DNA of 45,562 bases. Source: Candidatus Binatia bacterium (GTDB lineage Bacteria > Desulfobacterota > Binatia > UBA1149 > CAITLU01). Positions 31,806 to 39,937 of the stretch are shown here, piece by piece; position 1 is the stretch's first letter; each line of letters begins with the position of its first letter. The position numbers and the translations under genes were made by a program. The notes beneath the pieces were generated by a model. It made no database searches, was not told where the DNA came from, and worked only from the letters and a program-made list of their open reading frames with translations. Location of the stretch: contig DASXOZ010000010.1 of assembly GCA_036493895.1 (NCBI GenBank), positions 1 through 45,562 of the forward strand, read 5' to 3'.

Positions 31806-33800
31806 TCATTCCCGATTGCCGGAATCCTCGCGCGCGGCAACGGCAGCTTCGGCGACCGGTGATGCGGGCGGTGCTGCTTCCGCGTCGTCGATGCGTTCGG
31901 CGTTGCGCGCCGCCGGCGCGCGTCCGTGCCACCAGCTCATGTCCATCGGGTAGACGTCGGGATCGAACACGACCCAGTACATGTGCCACACCAGGATCGC
32001 CAGGGTCGCCAGCACTGCTTCGTAGAAATGGAGCGAGGTCGCCACGTCGGTGAGCCACTTCGGCAGGTAGCGCAGCGTGATGTCCTTGAACCACAGCGGC
32101 AGGCCGGTGACCGCCATGAGCACGATGCCCCACAGGAACGCCCAGTACTCCGCCTTTTCGATATAGCTGAAGCGCCCGGAGACGGGGTGCTCGCGGCGAA
32201 GGCCTACGTACCAGCCGAGCATCGCGAAGAAGTGGCGCGCGTCGGACAGTTTCCACCAGATCCCGCGCATCCATTCGCGCTGGCGGCTGGCCTTCGAGAA
32301 ATAGTTGCCGACGTGCCAGATGACGGCAACGAGGAGCACGATCGCTGCGATGCGGTGCGTGATTCCTCGCGTCGCGTGGGCAGTCTCCCAATGCAGCAGC
32401 GGTGCGGCCCACCAGCTCTCGGGCGTGGTCAGTGCAAATCCGCTGTACGCCAGCAGCGGGAAGCTCAGCATCACCAGGCCGTGCTGGAGCCTCAGGCGAA
32501 GCGGCATGCGCAGGCGCGCAGGGCCGCGCGCTTCGGCGTGAGTCGCCGGTTGCATCGCAGCCTTTCGCACGAAGTCGGCGGCCGTGTGCAGCACCATCCC
32601 ACCGATCACGACGGCGATGATCCACAGGTAGATGAGCCGGATCCAGTGCTGCGCGCCGTCCTTGGAGATCGTCGCCGAGACGTGGACCGGGCCCACTGCG
32701 AAACGCTGTCCCGCGCCGGGATGACAGCGCGCGCAGGTCTTTGCGATGTTGTCCGGGTGTACCGAGGAGCGCGGATCGCTCGCCGGAAGCACGTCATGGA
32801 CGCCGTGGCAGCTCGAGCAGTTGGCCGCCGAGACTTCCCCGGCACGGATGGCCAGGCCGTGAAAGCTGTCCTGGAACGCCGAGAAGTTGGTGTCACTCAG
32901 GCCATGGCGTTCGACGAGACGCGTGTCGCCGTGGCAGCGACCGCAAGTGTCGCGCGACACGTTGCCCGCGAACACCGGCGATCCCGAATCGGTGTGTGAC
33001 AGGATGCGGTGCTCGCCGTGGCAGTCGGTACACGTCGGCGCATCTCGCATCCCGCGGGCAAGAGCCTGCCCGTGGACGCTCTGCTGGAAGGTGTCGACGA
33101 CATCCTTGTGGCACTTGCCGCAGGTCTGCGGGACCGTCGCTCTCCAGATCGTCGACTTCGGATCGTCCGGCGGAAGGGTGCGGTGCGAATCGTGGCAGTC
33201 CGAGCAGACGGCGCCGCGTTTTCCTTCGCGGATCGCGCGCGCGTGGGCGCTCTCGAGGTACGCTTCGACCGGCTGCACGACCGACAGGTTGCGTTCGCGG
33301 GCAAGATTCGGATCGGCGTGGCAGCGGGCGCAGACCTGAGCCAGTGCGATCCAGTGCTCCGGCGATTTGTCGTCGCTGCGGTCGACCACCTTGTGCAGGT
33401 CGCCGTGGCAACCGTCGCACCTTGGCGCCGCGGTGACGCCGGCCGCCCTTGCCCTTGCGTGGTCACCCTCGCGGTAGGCCTTCACCTCGTCATCGTGGCA
33501 ATCCGTGCAGGTCTCGAGGTCGACTTCCTTCAGCTTGCCGTGAGGGAGCGACGTCGCGTCCGCATGGCAGGTCGTGCACTGGAGGTCGGAATGCGCCGAC
33601 GCCGAAAATGCGCCGCCGGCGATGTTGGCCGGATGCTTCTCGTCCTTGCTGACGCTGTCGCCGTGACACGACAGGCAGTCTTCGTTGCCCAGGTCGGCGG
33701 CGATCGCCGGGACGACAGCGGCCGCGAGGCATGCAAGAACGCCCGCGGCCACCGCGGAGAGGATCCGCGTGCCATCGCGAGCTGCCAGCATCCTGTCCAC
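31806..33800 (-). CDS. 11-haem cytochrome c fused to a b-type membrane domain (CbcL-like)
   Basis: A 664-residue fusion. After a signal peptide (ILSAVAAGVLACLAAAVVPA), eleven CXXCH motifs (CLSCH, CTTCH, CTDCH, CDGCH, CARCH, CSDCH, CGKCH, CTDCH, CGRCH, CSSCH, CARCH) occupy about 40-360. From about 380 follows a b-type membrane domain of the HydC/FdnI/cytochrome b561 kind (RLIYLWIIAVVIGGMVLHTA; RGITHRIAAIVLLVAVIWHV; LHFYEAVLATLAILVWHMYW) with the expected His ligands. This architecture matches CbcL of Geobacter, an inner-membrane quinol:cytochrome oxidoreductase for low-potential electron acceptors. The start is GTG 33800 (alternative ATG 33791). Confidence 0.9.
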   Translation of the reverse strand: MDRMLAARDGTRILSAVAAGVLACLAAAVVPAIAADLGNEDCLSCHGDSVSKDEKHPANIAGGAFSASAHSDLQCTTCHADATSLPHGKLKEVDLETCTDCHDDEVKAYREGDHARARAAGVTAAPRCDGCHGDLHKVVDRSDDKSPEHWIALAQVCARCHADPNLARERNLSVVQPVEAYLESAHARAIREGKRGAVCSDCHDSHRTLPPDDPKSTIWRATVPQTCGKCHKDVVDTFQQSVHGQALARGMRDAPTCTDCHGEHRILSHTDSGSPVFAGNVSRDTCGRCHGDTRLVERHGLSDTNFSAFQDSFHGLAIRAGEVSAANCSSCHGVHDVLPASDPRSSVHPDNIAKTCARCHPGAGQRFAVGPVHVSATISKDGAQHWIRLIYLWIIAVVIGGMVLHTAADFVRKAAMQPATHAEARGPARLRMPLRLRLQHGLVMLSFPLLAYSGFALTTPESWWAAPLLHWETAHATRGITHRIAAIVLLVAVIWHVGNYFSKASRQREWMRGIWWKLSDARHFFAMLGWYVGLRREHPVSGRFSYIEKAEYWAFLWGIVLMAVTGLPLWFKDITLRYLPKWLTDVATSLHFYEAVLATLAILVWHMYWVVFDPDVYPMDMSWWHGRAPAARNAERIDDAEAAPPASPVAEAAVAAREDSGNRE

Positions 33801-34146
33801 GACAGCACGGACGTAGCACTTTCGGTGCCGAGCCGGCGGCGATCTGCCGTCGATGCGTCAAGAGGCCGAGTCCACTGGCGGAATGGACAAGACGCGGGCA
33901 CGTTCCTTACTTCTCGAGCGTGACGAAGCCACGGGCAGCTTCAGCTGTGGGAATTCTCGCACGACGGGTTTCCCACTTCTGGAGAAGAAACGGCAAGCAG
34001 TCGGCTCGAGGCGTTTCCCCTGCTGCGGTGCTTTGCATATCATTCGCTGCGGCGGGGACGCGTCGCGGGGTGCAAGGCTGGCTTGCGTGCCGGTCCGAAT
34101 GGCACGCGATCATCGTGCCGGCTCCCGCATCGGCGAGGGAGTAACG
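33801..34146. other. Divergent intergenic region (CbcL-like / pentahaem cytochrome)
   Basis: This 346-bp region holds no gene. One inverted repeat, GTGGGAA (33947-33953) / TTCCCAC (33970-33976), is visible, with a 16-nt spacer. I see no promoter that I can defend. Confidence 0.5.
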
Positions 34147-35013
34147 ATGAAGCTCGAATCCAGGTCCCTCGACCGTCTCGTGACAGCCCGGCGCTCCTGG
34201 TTGCGGCTCCCGCATGCTGCCGTCCCGGTCGCAGCCATGGCGGCAGTGCTCGTCGGGCCTTATTCTGGATTTGCGGCACAGGGCACCGATGCGAAGGCCA
34301 ACCAGTGCATCGCCTGCCACGAGATCGAGCAGCTTCCGATCACGCTCGGCCACAGCTTCGGTGAATGGAAAGCTTCCGAGCACGCCCGCAGCGGCGTTGC
34401 CTGCGAGAAGTGCCACGGTGGAGATCCTTCGGCGACGCAGATGGAAGCCGCCCACAAAGGCATCCTGCCGTCATCCGATCCGGCCAGCAGGACCAGTTCC
34501 CGCAACGTCGCGGCAACCTGCGGCACCTGCCACAAGGACCAGTTCCACGCTTACGAGGGAACGACTCACGCCAAAGAATTCCGCCAGGACACGGTCGCGG
34601 CCACCTGCGTGACCTGCCATGGCGCGATGGCAACGAGCCTGCCGTCTCCGGCGGAGATCACGTCGCGATGCATCGTCTGCCACGACAAGCCCGTCGAGGC
34701 GCGCGCGGCGCTTTCCTGGCTGGTTGCGGCCAAGATCCAGCTCTACAAGACCAAGCAGTCGCTCGACGCTGCGCAGGCTGCCGTGCCCGACTGGCATGCC
34801 GACGCGATCAAGCGCTTCCATGACATGGAGCAGAGCTACCACAAGGTCACGGTCGACTGGCACAGCTTCGACCTGCAGCGCTCGCTGCACGAAAGCCAGG
34901 ACATCCTCAACCTTGCCAAGCTGCTGGACGGAGAAGCGCGCCTGAAGCTCAAAATGAAGAAGGGCGCCAACACCGACGGCGCCCACGACGACGCCGACCA
35001 CAAGGACCACTGA
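34147..35013 (+). CDS. Pentahaem cytochrome c with HSFD helical domain
   Basis: A 288-residue exported protein. Signal VPVAAMAAVLVGPYSGFA; CIACH (Cys54), CEKCH, CGTCH, CVTCH and CIVCH give five c-haems over about 54-180. The C-terminal 110 residues are helical and include VDWHSFDLQRSLHESQ, which resembles the corresponding part of the nine-haem cytochrome (SEIHSFDRSDFDEVAGKG). A His/Asp-rich tail (GAHDDADHKDH) could bind metal. It resembles NrfH/NapC-like small multihaem proteins only in haem count. Shine-Dalgarno GAGGGAG at 34135-34141. Divergent from the CbcL-like gene. Confidence 0.9.
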   Translation: MKLESRSLDRLVTARRSWLRLPHAAVPVAAMAAVLVGPYSGFAAQGTDAKANQCIACHEIEQLPITLGHSFGEWKASEHARSGVACEKCHGGDPSATQMEAAHKGILPSSDPASRTSSRNVAATCGTCHKDQFHAYEGTTHAKEFRQDTVAATCVTCHGAMATSLPSPAEITSRCIVCHDKPVEARAALSWLVAAKIQLYKTKQSLDAAQAAVPDWHADAIKRFHDMEQSYHKVTVDWHSFDLQRSLHESQDILNLAKLLDGEARLKLKMKKGANTDGAHDDADHKDH

Positions 35014-35025
35014 CCGCAGGCGCGT

Positions 35026-36129
35026 TCAGCGCAGTGGTTCCCACGCGATCCCGAAAGCCTCGGCCACCGGCCGGCTCGTCAGGCGTCCGCGCGAGCACGA
35101 TACGCCGCGCGCGAGCGATGCATCGTCTGCCGCGGCCTTGCGCCAGCCGTGCGCCGCGATTTCGAGCGCATAGCTCATCGTGACGTTCGTGAGTGCGTAC
35201 GTGGAAGTTTGCGGTACCGCGCCCGGCATGTTCGCCACCGCATAGTGCACGATTCCCTCTTCGATGTAGCGCGGATCATGGTGCGTCGTCGCGCGCGTCG
35301 TCTCGGCGCAGCCACCCTGGTCCACTGCGATGTCGACGAGCGCCGAGCGCGGCTCCATGCGCCTCAGCAGCTCGCGCGTGACGAGGCGCGGAGCCTTCGC
35401 ACCGGGAATCAGCACCGCGCCGATCACGAGATCGGCCTCGGCGACCGAAGCTTCGATGTTCGCGAGGTTGGACATCAGGCTCGTGACGTTGCCGCGCACG
35501 ACGTCGCTCACGTACGCGAGGCGGCGCGGATTGACGTCGACGATCGTCACGTCGGCACCGAGCCCGACCGCGACGACGCAGGCGTTGAAGCCGGCCACTC
35601 CCGCGCCGAGGATCGTCACGCGTCCGCGCCGGACGCCGGAAACGCCGGGCAGCAGGATTCCCTTGCCGCCGTGGGCCATCTCGAGGGACGCGGCTCCGGC
35701 CTGGACGGCCAGGCGACCGGCCACTTCGGACATCGGCACGAGCAGCGGCAGGCTTGCGTCGTCGAGCTGCACCGTCTCGTACGCGATCGCGGTGCAGTTG
35801 CTGCGCAGAAGCTCGCGCGTGAGCGTCTCGTTGGCGGCCAGGTGCAGGTACGTGAAGAGCACGAGGTCTTCGTGCAGGAAGCCGTATTCGGCTGGAAGCG
35901 GCTCCTTGACCTTGAGCACGAGGTCGGAGTCGCGCCACACGTCGGCCGCCGTCGCGGCGATCGTCGCACCGGCACGGTCGTACATCTCGTCGCTGAGACC
36001 GCTGCCGCGCCCGGCGCCGCTTTCGATGAGCACGCGGTGCCCGTTCGACGCCAGTGCCGTTACGCCCGCCGGAGTAATCGCGACGCGGTTTTCGTCGTCC
36101 TTGATTTCCCTTGGAACGCCGATGCGCAT
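35026..36129 (-). CDS. ald: Alanine dehydrogenase
   Basis: A 367-residue NAD-dependent enzyme interconverting L-alanine and pyruvate + ammonia. MRIGVPREIKDDENRVAITP is the characteristic start; other motifs are LVLKVKEPLPAEYGFLHED, FTYLHLAANETLTRELL (catalytic His), the Rossmann VTILGAGVAGFNACVVAVGL, and the DQGGCAETTRATTHHDP loop with the catalytic Asp. Length matches the family. The start at 36129 gives the conserved N-terminus. No strong Shine-Dalgarno sequence. It converges on the pentahaem cytochrome gene, only 12 bp away. No lrp-type regulator is nearby. Confidence 0.94.
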   Translation of the reverse strand: MRIGVPREIKDDENRVAITPAGVTALASNGHRVLIESGAGRGSGLSDEMYDRAGATIAATAADVWRDSDLVLKVKEPLPAEYGFLHEDLVLFTYLHLAANETLTRELLRSNCTAIAYETVQLDDASLPLLVPMSEVAGRLAVQAGAASLEMAHGGKGILLPGVSGVRRGRVTILGAGVAGFNACVVAVGLGADVTIVDVNPRRLAYVSDVVRGNVTSLMSNLANIEASVAEADLVIGAVLIPGAKAPRLVTRELLRRMEPRSALVDIAVDQGGCAETTRATTHHDPRYIEEGIVHYAVANMPGAVPQTSTYALTNVTMSYALEIAAHGWRKAAADDASLARGVSCSRGRLTSRPVAEAFGIAWEPLR

Positions 36130-36176
36130 GCCAGCGGAGTCTGCGCCGTTTCCGGGCGCAATGCGACGCCCGGATA

Positions 36177-36236
36177 TCCGGAACAGGCACGAACTACGCG
36201 CCGGCACTCACTCGCGTAGTCTGTCCCTGTTCCGGA
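36177..36236. repeat. REP-like imperfect inverted repeat
   Basis: TCCGGAACAGG (36177-36187) pairs with CCTGTTCCGGA (36226-36236), and inside it CTACGCG (36194-36200) pairs with CGCGTAG (36213-36219), separated by a 6+6-nt internal loop and a 12-nt apical loop. It sits between the start of ald and the end of the zinc-ribbon gene (both minus). The form is that of repetitive extragenic palindromes mobilised by REP-associated transposases; a terminator is an alternative. Confidence 0.6.
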
Positions 36237-36262
36237 TTTGCAGAGCGCCTGCCATCCGGGTG

Positions 36263-37309
36263 TCACTGCAGCGTCGGGGCCGGCGGTGCTGCAAAATTCG
36301 TCGGATCTCCGTCTCCCGCGGCATTCGCGTTGCCGTGCACCTCATTGCCCACCGTGACCTGCAACGCATTCCACGACGGAACGATCGCCCACAACGTGCG
36401 TGTCTCTTCGCAGCGTTCGACCCCGTGTTCGCCGACGGTCCCCCGCGCGAGATCGCGACGCACGACCGCGTACACCGAGCGGCCGAGCCGGTCGCAGAGC
36501 CTCAGCACTTCCCATACGTGCTCGTCCTCGAGCGCCGTGATTTCCTCGACGGCAACCGTGCTCGTGCTGCCGCGAGCCAGCGCTTGCACCTCGTCGATCA
36601 GGGCGAGCTGGTCCTGGCGCGACGACGCGAGCAGCGCGTTGCGTGCGAAGATGTCCACCGGCGCGCGCAGCGCACGCGCGACAAGCACGTCCAGGCGACG
36701 GGCAGCCACCGGGGCACTTGCATCCGGCGGCGGAGGAGGACTCCACGCAACGCCAAGCTCGTGCCGGATCGCGGTTACTCTGCGCACCAGGCGCCGGTAT
36801 CCACGTTGCACTGCGTGCGGATCGGCGAGCGCGCTCTCGTCGAGCCATCGCTCGTCCTCGAGGATCGCGTCCAGGCGCAGCAGGTCCTCGCGCGTCGCGC
36901 AGAAGCGATCGACGAATCGCCGGCGCGCGTTGATCGCGAGTGCGCCGACAAGACGGCCGGGATGAACGGATCGTGCGCACCCGGCGCAGATCTCGCCGAC
37001 GAGCTCGATCGGTTCGGTATCGCTGTCGCGCCCGCACAGCTCACAGAAGCGCCGACCGGCAGCGACGTTTCCGCTTGCACGGCACGATTGGCAGGTATCG
37101 CGCCGCACGCCGCCCGCGTGCGCCTCTTCGCGGAGATCGACGACGACGAGATCGCCGCAGCACTGGCAGATCGAGTTGCCGAGGCTGCCGACGAAACGGC
37201 CCGTCGATGTGCGTTTGGCGGCGATTCGCGTCGCCAGGATACGATGGACGCGATCGCGGCGACTGCGACGCCGCCGCGCGGGAGATTGGTAAGGCCTTGG
37301 CTCGGACAC
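36263..37309 (-). CDS. Zinc-ribbon protein of unknown function
   Basis: A 348-residue protein. The start is GTG 37309, because GGAGGT lies 8 bases upstream; an upstream in-frame TTG is weaker. Four paired Cys knuckles, CQCCGD, CQSCRA, CELCGR and CAGCAR (about residues 48-115), look like two zinc ribbons, followed by an alpha-helical region (RRFVDRFCATREDLLRLDAI onwards) and a Pro-rich linker (WSPPPPPDAS). The C-terminal domain (EVQALARGSTSTVAVEEITA and EDEHVWEVLRLCDRLGRSVY) ends in a hydrophobic tail. I do not recognise the family. Basic N-terminus (RRRRSRRDRVHR) suggests nucleic-acid binding; this is inference. Confidence 0.65.
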   Translation of the reverse strand: MSEPRPYQSPARRRRSRRDRVHRILATRIAAKRTSTGRFVGSLGNSICQCCGDLVVVDLREEAHAGGVRRDTCQSCRASGNVAAGRRFCELCGRDSDTEPIELVGEICAGCARSVHPGRLVGALAINARRRFVDRFCATREDLLRLDAILEDERWLDESALADPHAVQRGYRRLVRRVTAIRHELGVAWSPPPPPDASAPVAARRLDVLVARALRAPVDIFARNALLASSRQDQLALIDEVQALARGSTSTVAVEEITALEDEHVWEVLRLCDRLGRSVYAVVRRDLARGTVGEHGVERCEETRTLWAIVPSWNALQVTVGNEVHGNANAAGDGDPTNFAAPPAPTLQ

Positions 37310-37667
37310 GATGCACCTCCGTGCAGCCGCCGAGCGCGCCTGGTACCGATGCAACCTTGAGGGAGGCAGGCTTGCGCCTGGACGTTTTGCCCGTGGAGCC
37401 GCGAAGCTCGAGCCACATCATCCCGTCAGGGTTGCCTTGGCACCGTGGCCGCTCGTGCGGCTCGGTTGTCGGACGGGCTCTCAAAGGCAGCCCGTCTCTC
37501 TGGATGTTGGAAGCAAGCTAACGCAGCAGTGCCGCGCGCGCAACCTGGAGAAGCCGGTTGCAAAGGAAACAGGCGATGCAGACGTTTTGCGTGCTGACGA
37601 TGCCGGAGCTCACTTGCGAGAGCTCCGGCATCGCGGCGACCAGCTCGCGTCCGCGCCCGACTCTGCC
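37310..37667. other. Intergenic region with two hairpins
   Basis: This 358-bp region has no convincing gene. It contains two hairpins: GACGGGCT (37472-37479) / AGCCCGTC (37489-37496), and the 13-bp perfect stem GATGCCGGAGCTC (37599-37611) / GAGCTCCGGCATC (37620-37632). The second lies 36 bp past the stop of the minus-strand gene at 37668 and is probably its terminator. Confidence 0.55.
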
Positions 37668-38012
37668 TCAAATCGCAGGCGTGGCGCCGTGCTGATCGTG
37701 TTCCTGCTGCCCTTCGATGGCCGGCCGCGCCGGTTGGTTCTGCGCAGGGCCGCCTTTCCCCGCCGCACTCGCTGCACTCGACGTGGAGGCGACGCTTTGT
37801 CGCAGCGCGGGATACTGCAGCGCGAGCACACCGCGCAGCACCGATACGTCGGCCGCGGACGGAACCGGTGGTTGCTCGTCCGTTGCGGAAGCGGCGGCGG
37901 GCGTAGCCAGTGCCGCGATGCCGACTGCGGTCGCGACCGCGAGAAGCAGCGCGGCCGTTCGTGCGTTGGCGCGGGCGGGAGATGCGAGCTTCCTTCTACG
38001 ATGCAGTTCCAT
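37668..38012 (-). CDS. Small exported hypothetical protein
   Basis: A 114-residue protein. Basic N-terminus (MELHRRRKLASPARANART) followed by a hydrophobic segment (AALLLAVATAVGIAALATPA) is a plausible signal sequence, then a short Ala/Pro-rich mature part (VSVLRGVLALQYPALRQSVA and GKGGPAQNQPARPAI). No family recognised. The ATG at 38012 has GGGGGCGG upstream. Codon use is similar to neighbours. Confidence 0.6.
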   Translation of the reverse strand: MELHRRRKLASPARANARTAALLLAVATAVGIAALATPAAASATDEQPPVPSAADVSVLRGVLALQYPALRQSVASTSSAASAAGKGGPAQNQPARPAIEGQQEHDQHGATPAI

Positions 38013-38208
38013 TGCGTGCCGCCCCCATCCTCGGATCAACATGGGCTGATCCAGCCACGGTCCCGAAGGTCCCGTGCATCGTCCTCACGTGAGGCAGTGC
38101 GCGCAGGATCGAAGGGAAATCCTGCCGCGGGCCGCCTGAAAGCAGTAAGGACGCCAATTGCGGCGGCCGTCAAACGTTGGCGATGGGTTTGTACGCCGCG
38201 ATGCGTGC

Positions 38209-38232
38209 TTTGTGTGGGCGTGCCCACACAAA
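38209..38232. promoter_or_regulatory. 22-bp interrupted palindrome
   Basis: TTTGTGTGGGC (38209-38219), two bases (GT), then its exact reverse complement GCCCACACAAA (38222-38232). It lies between the minus-strand radical SAM gene (ends at 38306) and the start of the small exported protein gene (38012). It looks like a dimeric repressor/activator operator. It could also be a hairpin after the radical SAM gene. Confidence 0.45.
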
Positions 38233-38305
38233 ATGCGCCACTCGTGGGAGGTTTCGCGGGACGCGAAGCGCGCGTGCGCGTCGCAGCGCGATCTCTACGT
38301 CGATG

Positions 38306-39814
38306 TCAGCCGGTCGGCCTGAGCTCGGCAGGCACATCGCGACGGAAGAAGTTCCTGGCCGCGCCGCTCCTGTTGCGCAGATAGACGAACGCGTTCGAGG
38401 CGAGGCGAGCCAGGAAGCGGGGCTCTCTCGCCATGAGCAGGGCCAGGCCGCGCAGCACGTCGGGGCGCGAGTAGAACGTGCGGTAGCACTGGTCGAAATA
38501 CGTCTCGAGGATCTTCGTCGTCAGACCGTTCGGCACGAACACGAAGTTCATCGCGTTCATCTCCTCCCAGTTCTCGACGAAGCTGCCGTGGCTGTGGATC
38601 GTCGGGTAGGCCGGAGTGCCGGGGTACGGCGTGAACTTGGTGATCTGGCAGAGGTCGAGCTCGACGGTGCGCAGGAACTCGAGCGTCTCGGCGAGGCTGT
38701 CGAGTCCCTCTGTCGGGTGACCGAGCATGACGTAGCCCTTGGCACGGATTCCAGCCTGGCGCGTGAGCCTCAGCGTCTCGCGCATGCGCGGAATCTTCAC
38801 CTCGTGCTTGACGACGTCGAGGATGCGAGGGGATCCCGACTCGATGCCGTAGGCGATCTGCCAGCACCCGGCCTTCTTCATAAGCTTCATCGTCTCGAGG
38901 TCGAGAAGGTTCGGATGGCTGGTGCAGCTCCACGTGAAGCGGAAGCCTGCCTCGAGAAAGGATTCGCAAAGCTGCACGACGCGGTCGCGGCGCACCGTGA
39001 ACAGGTCGTCGACGAAAAGGACGTGACGCACGCCGAGGCCCTCGAGGTGGCGACACAACCCGACGACGTACTCGACGCTGTGCATGCGGCCTTTGCGTCC
39101 CGACGTCGAGCGGTCGCAGAAGCTGCACGAGAACGGGCAGCCCCGCGACGTGATCAGCGAGGCGACCGGCGTTTTCGGATAGCTGAACAGGGTCGGCTGG
39201 AAGCGGTGCGGGAAGTCCGGCAGCAGGTCCCAGGCCGGCGGCGGCAGCTCGTCGAGATCGTCGATGTACGGGGCGCGCGGATTGGCAACGACGTTGCCGT
39301 CGCGGCGCCACGCAAGGCCCGCAACGCCGTCGATCGGCTGCTGCGTTTCGAGCCTTTGGAGAAGATCGAACAGCGAGTGCTCGCCTTCGCCGACGATGCC
39401 GTAGTCGATTTCCGGGAAGGCCTCCAGGGTGCGCTCGGGAATCGCGCTGACGTGGGGCCCGCCGATGATCGTCACGACTCCCGGTACCAGCTCCTTGACG
39501 CGAGCCGCGATGCGCGCCGCGTTGGTGACCGAGATCGTCGTCGCCGAAAGACCGAGCACGTCGGGACGAAGCGCCGCGATCTCGCGGCTCACTTCCTCGA
39601 GGCCACGGCCCTGCTCCTTCGCGTCGACGAGGTGGACCCGGTAGCCGCGCTCGCGCGCGACGGCGGCAAGCACGAGCACGCCGACGCCCGGTATCGTCTC
39701 TTCGCCTTTTCGAAGCCCGTCCATCGAGCGGTCCCAGAACACGTAGGGCGGCTCGCAGAAAACGATGGTGCGCCCGCGCTCAGGCGCAGACGCCCGTGTC
39801 GGCAATTCGCTCAC
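38306..39814 (-). CDS. B12-binding radical SAM protein
   Basis: A 502-residue protein with a cobalamin-binding domain (about 40-150, EETIPGVGVLVLAAVARERG, VVTIIGGPHVSAIPERTL), followed by a radical SAM domain with the [4Fe-4S] motif CPFSCSFCDRSTSGRKGRM and downstream VLFVDDLFTVRRDRVVQLCE, CWQIAYGIESGSPRIL and KGYVMLGHPTEGLDSL. This B12-radical SAM class includes methyltransferases and BchE-like cyclases; the substrate is unknown. The start is GTG 39814, which lies 6 nt after a -10-like TATAGC on the minus strand, with no Shine-Dalgarno sequence. GGGGTCAGGCACC repeats lie about 50 bp upstream. Confidence 0.88.
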   Translation of the reverse strand: MSELPTRASAPERGRTIVFCEPPYVFWDRSMDGLRKGEETIPGVGVLVLAAVARERGYRVHLVDAKEQGRGLEEVSREIAALRPDVLGLSATTISVTNAARIAARVKELVPGVVTIIGGPHVSAIPERTLEAFPEIDYGIVGEGEHSLFDLLQRLETQQPIDGVAGLAWRRDGNVVANPRAPYIDDLDELPPPAWDLLPDFPHRFQPTLFSYPKTPVASLITSRGCPFSCSFCDRSTSGRKGRMHSVEYVVGLCRHLEGLGVRHVLFVDDLFTVRRDRVVQLCESFLEAGFRFTWSCTSHPNLLDLETMKLMKKAGCWQIAYGIESGSPRILDVVKHEVKIPRMRETLRLTRQAGIRAKGYVMLGHPTEGLDSLAETLEFLRTVELDLCQITKFTPYPGTPAYPTIHSHGSFVENWEEMNAMNFVFVPNGLTTKILETYFDQCYRTFYSRPDVLRGLALLMAREPRFLARLASNAFVYLRNRSGAARNFFRRDVPAELRPTG

Positions 39815-39858
39815 AACGCCGCTATACCACGGCCCCGGGAAATGGGATTCCGAAATGT

Positions 39859-39933
39859 AATAGGGTCAGGCACCAGAGGAATGGGGTCAGGCACCAGGGG
39901 AATGGGGTCAGGCACCAGGGTGAGGCACCACGG
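39859..39933. repeat. GGGGTCAGGCACC repeats, three and a half units
   Basis: Three 21-nt units with the same core, AATAGGGTCAGGCACCAGAGG, AATGGGGTCAGGCACCAGGGG and AATGGGGTCAGGCACCAGGGT (39859-39921), then a partial GAGGCACCACGG. They lie between the radical SAM gene and the outer-membrane protein gene and match the units at 23204-23245. Confidence 0.9.
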
Positions 39934-39937
39934 CGTT

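Noticed and set aside
31298..32053. Long plus-strand open frame over the membrane protein and CbcL-like genes
   Set aside because: Antisense shadow of high-GC genes with no domain and no start signals.
37426..37671. Small open frame downstream of the exported hypothetical protein
   Set aside because: Arg/Ala-rich shadow sequence with no ribosome-binding site; it overlaps two hairpins.
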